Shown in pieces: positions 7,844 through 12,011 of a DNA stretch of 12,011 nucleotides (within the stretch, counting starts at the first letter, position 1; each line of letters opens with the position of its first letter). The DNA is taken from contig VBAE01000083.1 of NCBI GenBank assembly GCA_005882415.1, forward strand, positions 1 to 12,011. The letters are read 5' to 3'. The translations under genes were made by a program, and so were the position numbers. The notes under the pieces are model-generated. The model ran no database searches. It was not told where the DNA came from and was given only the letters and a program-made list of their open reading frames with translations. The DNA comes from Alphaproteobacteria bacterium (GTDB lineage: Bacteria > Pseudomonadota > Alphaproteobacteria > Sphingomonadales > Sphingomonadaceae).

Positions 7844-9256
7844 TCACAGCCTTCTGATCCCCGGTTCCGGGCGGGGGGTGGCCAGCTCGGTCAGGGCCCA
7901 GACGAGGGCGTCGGCGCGGTCCGGGCTGGCGGTGCCTTCGAAGCCGGAATAGGTGATCGCGCAGAGCTCGTCCTCCAGGTCGGGGAAGAGGCCGGCGAAT
8001 TTGGCCTGGCCGCTTTCGAAGCGGAGGGCGATGGGCTGGGCGCGGGCGCCCTTGCCCTTGGCGGCGTGGACGAGGCGGACCGGGGCGTGGGGGCCTGCGG
8101 CCTTGAGGACGCTCTCCACCATATCGCCGCCCTGGTTCTTCTCGGCGACGATGCGCTGGGCATTCCAAGCCTCGGCGGCCGAGACGACCCGGCGTGCCCA
8201 GGCTTCGGGGCGCATTCCGCCGGCGGTGAGATCGGCGAGGACATACGCGATCCCGTCTTCGCCGAGGCCGCAGACGACGATCCCGCACGCGTCTCCGTCG
8301 GCGCTGGCGGGGGGATCGACGCCGACGACGACGCGCAGGATGACCGGGCCCGACTGGCCGACGGTGAGCGCCGGATGCTCGAACGAGGCCATGCAGGGCG
8401 CGGGCGCCCTCGCCTCCTCGATGATGCTCCGGGTCCAGAGCGCTCCGGGGAGATGATCGAGGAGGAGGCCGTCGAGCTCCTGCCGGCCCTGCAGGGTGCC
8501 GCCGAACATCTCGGTCACAGCCGCCCGGAAATCGTCGGGGAGGTGCGGGTTTTCGGCGGTGGCGCCGTTGGTCTGGACGGTCCGTGGCATGGCGAGGACG
8601 CGCTTCAGCAGCGGCACCGGTTTGGGCGTGGTGGTGACGATGGTGCGGGGCGCGTCGCCGAGGCGGAGGCCGAGCATGAGATTGTCCCAGCAGGGATCGG
8701 CGCGCGGCCACTTGGCGAGCTCGTCGCACCAGGCGAAATGATGCTGGGGGCCGCGGAGCTGGGACGGGCGCTCGGCGGTGTAGGCGAAGGCGCGGGCGCC
8801 GGAGGGGAAGCGGAACTCGCCGCGGCTGGACAGCCAGCGCGGGTCCTCCCCTGCCCGGGGAATGGAGAGGAGGCCGCTCTCGCCCTCGACCATCACCCGC
8901 GCGACCTCGTCGAGGCTGGCGCCGACGAGGGCGATGCGCGCATCCGGATTCTCGCGGGCGCGCTGCCAGACCCATTCGGCGCCGGCCCTGGTCTTGCCGA
9001 AGCCGCGGCCGGCGACGATCGACCAGACCCGCCATGGGCAGCCGTCCTCGCACGCCTCAGGCTCGCACTGGCCGCCATGGGCCTGCCACCACCATTCCTC
9101 GGCGATGGCGACGATTGCGGCGCGGGGGAGGCCGAGAAGGGCGCGGTGACGTTCTTCGGGGCCCATCGTGCGCAGCAGCTCAAGAGCGAAGCAGGCCTGG
9201 GCGCGGGTCAGGCGGATTTCGGCGGCGCCGGAGAGGGTAAGCAGCGGGACGGTCAC
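7844..9256 (-). CDS. Terminase large subunit (phage or gene-transfer-agent type DNA packaging ATPase/nuclease)
   Basis: Large terminases translocate DNA into proheads using ATP and cut it with an RNase-H-like nuclease. The 470-residue product carries Walker A GRGFGKT (83-89), Walker B with D178-E179 in WCDELAKW, motif III TTTPKP (208-213), and nuclease acidic residues D314 (VGVDPPAS), E372 (AEKNQGG) and D446/D449 (PDRADA). All expected catalytic positions are present. The sequence resembles terminases of alphaproteobacterial gene transfer agents, but this is by eye. The start is the GTG at 9256; a TGA closes the frame 18 nt further upstream inside a repeat copy. A weak GGAAG 10 nt before the GTG comes from the conserved edge of that repeat. 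The original start was probably the ATG at 9516 overlapping the terS stop, now cut off by an inserted repeat pair. No portal or capsid gene follows. Confidence 0.92.
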   Translation of the reverse strand: MTVPLLTLSGAAEIRLTRAQACFALELLRTMGPEERHRALLGLPRAAIVAIAEEWWWQAHGGQCEPEACEDGCPWRVWSIVAGRGFGKTRAGAEWVWQRARENPDARIALVGASLDEVARVMVEGESGLLSIPRAGEDPRWLSSRGEFRFPSGARAFAYTAERPSQLRGPQHHFAWCDELAKWPRADPCWDNLMLGLRLGDAPRTIVTTTPKPVPLLKRVLAMPRTVQTNGATAENPHLPDDFRAAVTEMFGGTLQGRQELDGLLLDHLPGALWTRSIIEEARAPAPCMASFEHPALTVGQSGPVILRVVVGVDPPASADGDACGIVVCGLGEDGIAYVLADLTAGGMRPEAWARRVVSAAEAWNAQRIVAEKNQGGDMVESVLKAAGPHAPVRLVHAAKGKGARAQPIALRFESGQAKFAGLFPDLEDELCAITYSGFEGTASPDRADALVWALTELATPRPEPGIRRL

Positions 9257-9262
9257 GGCTGC
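9244..9262. repeat. Left copy of a duplicated flank around the inserted repeat pair
   Basis: The 12 bases GCGGGACGGTCA at 9244-9255 recur at 9504-9515, and 17 of 19 bases match over 9244-9262 and 9504-9522. On the minus strand the sequence encodes the start MTVP: here GTG ACC GTC CCG, used by terL. It resembles a target-site duplication bounding a 260-bp insertion. Confidence 0.8.
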
Positions 9263-9272
9263 ACCGCTTCCT

Positions 9273-9369
9273 CGTCATTCCGGGCGCGGGCCGGAATCCA
9301 TGAACACAGGTCTGCGAGTACCGGACTCGATCGGTGTTGATGGATGCCGGATCGGGGTCCGGCATGACG
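9273..9369 (+). repeat. BIME-like palindromic element, copy 3
   Basis: Conserved ends CGTCAT and ATGACG. Hairpin 1 has a shorter stem (ATTCCGG/CCGGAAT) with a larger loop, and the right central arm is mutated (GTGTTGATGG), making this one of the more diverged copies. It lies just upstream of the terL GTG, and its TGA closes the terL frame. Confidence 0.88.
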
Positions 9370-9399
9370 AGTCTGGTACGGCGGGCTTCGCCTCTTCCT

Positions 9400-9495
9400 C
9401 GTCACTCCGGGCTTGACCCGGAGTCCATGGACACAGGTCGGTGAGGGCTGGACTTGAACCGTGTTCATGGATGCCGGATCAAGTCCGGCATGACG
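9400..9495 (+). repeat. BIME-like palindromic element, copy 4
   Basis: In tandem with copy 3, 127 bp start to start. Hairpin 1 is ACTCCGGG/CCCGGAGT, where a T-A pair has become C-G on both sides. Hairpin 3 loop is TCAAG, complementary to the hairpin 1 loop CTTGA. The left central arm is CCATGGACAC, with one mismatch to the right arm. Confidence 0.9.
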
Positions 9496-9503
9496 GTTGT
9501 GTT

Positions 9504-9522
9504 GCGGGACGGTCATGGCTTC
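9504..9522. repeat. Right copy of the duplicated flank, containing the terS stop and the ancestral terL start
   Basis: On the minus strand this copy reads ATGA at 9513-9516: the terS TGA overlapped by an ATG that begins MTVPQ and then runs into repeat DNA. The twin at 9244-9262 begins MTVPL and continues as terL. Confidence 0.8.
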
Positions 9523-10313
9523 TTCTCGGTCGGGTTGTCCTCCCCGTCCCCGTTTGCGTCCGCCTCAGCCGCTCCGCCTTCGTCGGCGGGCGGAGCTTCG
9601 AGGGCGGGGTAGCCGGGGATCCGGTGGCCGAGGCCGGTGAGGCGGTGGGCGAGGAGAGCGATGGCCTCGTCGAAGCTCATCGAGTCGCTGCGCGCAGCGG
9701 AGACTGTTCGGGGGCCGACCTTGCCGTTGCCGCGGTCCCAGCGGGCGAGGAGCTTCATCACCCGGTCGAATTCCTCGGCAAGGGCGCCGCCGGGATCGAG
9801 GCCCTGGTCCAGTACGTCCGCGAGCCGCCTCTGGGCTTCGAGCCGCTGGCGCAGCGCCTCGGCCTCAAGGCGGACATAGCTTTGTTCGAGCGCCGCCTGG
9901 TGGGCCGCGGCGAAGACCGGGTCGCGGCGGCGGGCACGGTAGACGGTCGCGGTGCAGACGCCCGCGGCCTCGGCTGCCGCAGTCTCGTTGCAGGTGGCGG
10001 CGAAGTGGGCGAGGAATACCTCCTGACGCCAGTCGGCGAAGCGGAGCCTGTGCGTGCGGCGGAGCTGCATCGGCCGGCCGTTCGCTGGCCGAATGAAGCG
10101 AGGGAGATTGGAGAGCTCCAGCATCTCCTGGACAGCCTCGTCGAAGGCGGGGTCGCGCTTTCGCTCCTTCCAGAAGGCGCCGAGGGTGAAGCCGGCCGCG
10201 GCGGCGGCGTCCCTCAGCAAGGCGCCGCCCTTGATCGCGGCGAGGAAGGCGCCCTTGGCGCGATCGTCGATGAGGTGCTTCGGGGCCCCCGACCCGTCCT
10301 GATTCCCGCTCAT
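9513..10313 (-). CDS. Terminase small subunit-like DNA-binding protein with two HTH-like segments
   Basis: Small terminases bind the packaging start and recruit the large subunit. The assignment rests on position directly upstream of terL and on two helix-turn-helix-like segments. Residues about 19-62 (GAFLAAI...AAAAAGFTLGAF...RKRDPAFDEA) and 97-140 (EVFLAHF...AAAEAAGVCTATVY...RRRDPVFAAA) align with each other, so the N-terminal half looks duplicated. A long charged helix follows (about 145-195), then an acidic, low-complexity tail (about 240-266). At 266 residues it is long for a small terminase. The ATG at 10313 has no Shine-Dalgarno sequence; TATAAT ends 5 nt before it, so the mRNA may begin at or near the start codon. 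A LexA box lies in the promoter. It could instead be an HTH regulator, but the terminase reading is favoured by the neighbouring terL. Confidence 0.78.
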   Translation of the reverse strand: MSGNQDGSGAPKHLIDDRAKGAFLAAIKGGALLRDAAAAAGFTLGAFWKERKRDPAFDEAVQEMLELSNLPRFIRPANGRPMQLRRTHRLRFADWRQEVFLAHFAATCNETAAAEAAGVCTATVYRARRRDPVFAAAHQAALEQSYVRLEAEALRQRLEAQRRLADVLDQGLDPGGALAEEFDRVMKLLARWDRGNGKVGPRTVSAARSDSMSFDEAIALLAHRLTGLGHRIPGYPALEAPPADEGGAAEADANGDGEDNPTEKKP

Positions 10314-10318
10314 CCACG

Positions 10319-10352
10319 ATTATAGAACATAAAAAGAACGTGTAGGAAAGTT
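10319..10352 (-). promoter_or_regulatory. LexA-controlled promoter of terS
   Basis: On the minus strand the order is AACTTTCCTACAC (10340-10352), GTTC-TTTTTAT-GTTC (10325-10339, a full LexA operator), TATAAT (10319-10324), CGTGG, ATG. The operator fills the space between the -10 hexamer and a weak -35 (CCTACA, spacing 16), so LexA binding should block RNA polymerase. SOS induction of terS is therefore expected. The 29-base block is nearly the same as at 5508-5536. Confidence 0.72.
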
Positions 10353-10400
10353 GTTTTTGTCCCGGGTTGGTTCGGGGGGCGGCGGTGGGTGAACCGCTGT

Positions 10401-10498
10401 CGTCATTGCCGGGCTGCCGCCGGGGGTCCATGAACACAGGTCTGCGCGAACCGGTCACGAACCGTGTTCATGGATGCCGGATCAAGTCCGGCATGACG
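10401..10498 (+). repeat. BIME-like palindromic element, copy 5
   Basis: Outer ends, central arms (CCATGAACAC/GTGTTCATGG) and hairpin 3 (loop TCAAG) are intact, but hairpin 1 is replaced by a different GC-rich sequence (CATTGCCGGGCTGCC...) with only a partial stem. It begins the three-copy array between terS and the receptor gene. Confidence 0.85.
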
Positions 10499-10529
10499 AG
10501 GTCTTGTGGAGACGGCCGCGACCCTCCTT

Positions 10530-10625
10530 CGTCACTCCGGGCTTGACCCGGAGTCCATGAACACAGGTTTGCCAGTACTGGATACGATCCGTGTTCATGG
10601 ATGCCGGATCAAGTCCGGCATGACG
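10530..10625 (+). repeat. BIME-like palindromic element, copy 6
   Basis: Intact copy, 129 bp from copy 5 start to start. Hairpin 1 is ACTCCGGG/CCCGGAGT with loop CTTGA; hairpin 3 has loop TCAAG, its reverse complement. Confidence 0.9.
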
Positions 10626-10657
10626 AGGGTGGTTACGGTGTCTTCTCCGCCCCTCCC

Positions 10658-10754
10658 CGTCACCCCGGGCTCGACCCGGGGTCCATGAACACAGGTCCGC
10701 GAGAACTGGACACAATCCGTGTTCATGGATGCCGGATCGGGGTCCGGCATGACG
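10658..10754 (+). repeat. BIME-like palindromic element, copy 7
   Basis: Intact copy, 128 bp from copy 6. Hairpin 1 is ACCCCGGG/CCCGGGGT, in which two adjacent pairs differ from ATTCCGGG/CCCGGAAT on both strands, with loop CTCGA. Hairpin 3 has the TCGGGG-type loop. Confidence 0.9.
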
Positions 10755-10796
10755 AGGGTGGGTTCGCCCCTTCCCAACTTCGGACGCTGGAGCCGC

Positions 10797-10815
10797 CACG
10801 GGGCTGAACCCCGTG
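10797..10815. other. Short perfect hairpin (7-bp stem)
   Basis: CACGGGG (10797-10803), loop CTGAA, CCCCGTG (10809-10815). It lies between the repeat array and the receptor gene, beyond the terminator-like structure nearest the receptor stop. No T-tract. It may contribute to ending receptor transcription. The remaining sequence from 10816 to 10880 shows nothing I can assign. Confidence 0.4.
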
Positions 10816-10880
10816 ACGTCAGTCCTGTCGCCGTCGGCGCAGGCTGGCCGGCGGTCGCGCTCTCTTCGCGCCGGTTGGAC

Positions 10881-10913
10881 GACGCGATGCGTCGCCCGCG
10901 CTGCGCTCGGGCG
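10881..10913 (-). terminator. GC-rich hairpins just after the receptor stop codon
   Basis: Seven bases after the receptor stop on the minus strand is a stem CGCCCG/CGGGCG (10893-10898 with 10908-10913, 9-nt loop), followed by GACGC-GAT-GCGTC (10881-10893). Position and strength suit transcription termination, but without a U-run it is not a classical intrinsic terminator. Confidence 0.35.
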
Positions 10914-10920
10914 CTCGCGC

Positions 10921-12011
10921 TTACATCTTCAGCGTCGCCCTTGCGTAGAAGAAGGTGCCCGGCACGTCGTAGGTGGTCGGGTCCATATTGTTGAGGCCGC
11001 AGGTGAAGCAGGCCGGGGGGTCGACGTTGAACAGGTTGTTGGCCCCGAGCGCGAAGCCGAAGCGGTCGTCCTGGATGCTCCAGCGGATCTGGATGTCGGT
11101 GTAGAAGCGGCTGCCCATGCGGTTGCCGTCGGCTTCGGTCACCCCGCCGATATAGCGGCCGGTGAGCGACGCCGCGAACTCGCCCAGGCTCCAGTCGAGG
11201 ACCGCGTTCGACTTGTACTTCGGGAAGGCCTGGTCGGGGCTGCCCTGCTCGGTTCCTTCGCGCGCGATCGCGGTGGTGCCGTTGGTCGACGGCACGGTGA
11301 CCGTATAGTTGAACAGGAAGGTGTTGGACCAATAGAGGCCGAACGTGCCGGCCGAGGTCTTGGGCGTGCGGTAGTTCAAAGTGACGTCGATTCCGTCGGT
11401 CTGAATGGACGCGATGTTCTGGAGCAGGCCGCGGATCTGCGAGATCGCGCCGGAGGCGGTGCGGCTGATCGCGGCGCAGCTCAGGGCGTCGCCCGATTCG
11501 GTGCAGCGGCCGAGCAGGACCTCGGCGTCGATCGCCTGGATCGCGCCGTCGACCTTGATGTTGAAATAATTGGCCTCGATCGAGAAGCGCGGCGCGAAGC
11601 TCGGCCGCCAGACGACTCCGCCGATCCAGCTCTCCGACTTCTCGGCGGCGAGATTCTGGTTGCCGCCGGTGATCACCGGAAGCTGCGGATTGGCCTGGAC
11701 GTAGCTGCCGTTGGCGGGAACGCCGGCGGCGATGCAGTTGGCCTTGACCGCGGCCGGGATCTGGCCGCCGACCGCGGAGCAGGGATCGACCAGCTCCTGG
11801 TCGAAGCGCGACGGAGTGCCGAAGAGTTCGCCGATGGTCGGGGCGCGGAAGCCCTGCGCCCAGCTGCCGCGGAAGAGGAGGTCGTCGACCGGCTCCCAGT
11901 TGATCCCGGCGGAGAAGGTCGTGGTCGAGCCCGAGGTCGAATAATCGGAGAAGCGGGCGGCGCCGGTCAGCTCGAGGCGGTGGAAGAAGGTCGTGTCGGC
12001 GAGCAGGGGCA
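10921..12011 (-). CDS. TonB-dependent outer-membrane receptor, C-terminal part (5' end beyond the window)
   Basis: These 22-stranded barrels import siderophores, B12, glycans or other substrates using TonB energy. The frame is open from 12011 to the TAA at 10921, giving about 363 residues of the barrel. Diagnostic parts are the conserved WAQGFRAPTIGELF segment, NLAAEKSESWIGGVVWRP, a GRYIGGV strand, and GANNLFNVDPP near the C-terminus followed by CFTCGLNN, a form common in sphingomonad receptors. Amphipathic beta-strands alternate throughout. The final residue is Met rather than the usual aromatic, but the preceding FFYARATLK is a normal last strand. The plug and TonB box are outside the window, so the substrate cannot be judged. 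Expression unit independent of the terminase genes, though on the same strand. Confidence 0.93.
   Translation of the reverse strand, partial: PLLADTTFFHRLELTGAARFSDYSTSGSTTTFSAGINWEPVDDLLFRGSWAQGFRAPTIGELFGTPSRFDQELVDPCSAVGGQIPAAVKANCIAAGVPANGSYVQANPQLPVITGGNQNLAAEKSESWIGGVVWRPSFAPRFSIEANYFNIKVDGAIQAIDAEVLLGRCTESGDALSCAAISRTASGAISQIRGLLQNIASIQTDGIDVTLNYRTPKTSAGTFGLYWSNTFLFNYTVTVPSTNGTTAIAREGTEQGSPDQAFPKYKSNAVLDWSLGEFAASLTGRYIGGVTEADGNRMGSRFYTDIQIRWSIQDDRFGFALGANNLFNVDPPACFTCGLNNMDPTTYDVPGTFFYARATLKM

Noticed and set aside
7760..9340. 526-codon plus-strand frame opposite terL
   Set aside because: The minus strand has all terminase motifs; the plus product is Gly/Ala/Asp-rich low-complexity antisense.
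9253..9516. Minus-strand frame beginning MTVPQ after terS
   Set aside because: After the first codons it is only translated repeat (CVHGLRVKPGVT-type peptides). It is informative as the cut-off old terL start, not as a gene. Similar repeat-derived frames lie at 7515-7757 and 10482-10799.
9441..10325. Plus-strand frame opposite terS
   Set aside because: Antisense of a gene with a good promoter and HTH-like segments; it also begins inside a repeat copy.
5508..10352. The two LexA blocks as inverted ends of one integrated element
   Set aside because: The interval contains clpP in its normal orientation relative to clpX and lon, and the shared bases are explained by promoter function.
10401..10754. 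Possible CRISPR array (regular repeats with ~31-bp gaps)
   Set aside because: The repeats are ~97 bp and palindromic, the gaps resemble each other, and no cas gene is present.
10595..11332. Minus-strand frame overlapping the receptor gene in another phase
   Set aside because: Out-of-frame shadow of the TonB receptor that runs into repeat copies.

Overview
The window reads as a GC-rich alphaproteobacterial chromosome, most likely a sphingomonad. This is inferred from the clpP-clpX-lon order, a TonB-dependent receptor with sphingomonad-like C-terminal features, a terminase resembling those of alphaproteobacterial gene transfer agents, and SOS boxes of the alphaproteobacterial form GTTC-N7-GTTC. 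No rRNA, tRNA or CRISPR array was seen.

Left part (1-6582): a proteolysis locus on the minus strand, in transcription order clpP, clpX, a CPBP-type intramembrane protease-like gene, lon. Two things are unusual. First, lon carries a small deletion that removes the ATPase Walker A loop and shifts the frame, although the downstream frame remains clean to the window edge. Second, clpP and clpX are separated by about 2.1 kb holding three small plus-strand genes (a putative lipoprotein, a putative secreted protein with a probable CTG start, and a four-helix membrane protein), an SOS box with no obvious target gene, and an 85-bp hairpin repeat. clpP has a good candidate heat-shock (RpoH) promoter.

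Middle part (6583-7843): two small minus-strand genes upstream of clpP, then a GIY-YIG nuclease gene sitting between copies of a repeated palindromic element.

Right-middle part (7844-10920): a large and a small terminase gene on the minus strand with no portal, capsid or tail genes beside them. The small subunit has two successive similar HTH-like segments, and its promoter contains a LexA box with a TATAAT -10 element so close to the ATG that the mRNA may be leaderless. Seven full copies and one truncated copy of a ~97-bp BIME-like element, all in the same orientation and repeating at ~127-129 bp where tandem, lie in every gap here. A two-copy array has entered the terS/terL junction and is flanked by a duplicated 12-19 bp sequence covering the terL start. 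The original ATGA stop/start overlap still exists at the end of terS, while terL now has to start at a GTG copy on the far side of the insert.

Right end (10921-12011): the C-terminal part of a TonB-dependent outer-membrane receptor running off the window.

The most interesting threads are the repeat family, whose stems carry compensatory base changes, with its possible GIY-YIG partner; the LexA-linked orphan terminase pair; the composite SOS block shared by two sites; and the lon lesion.
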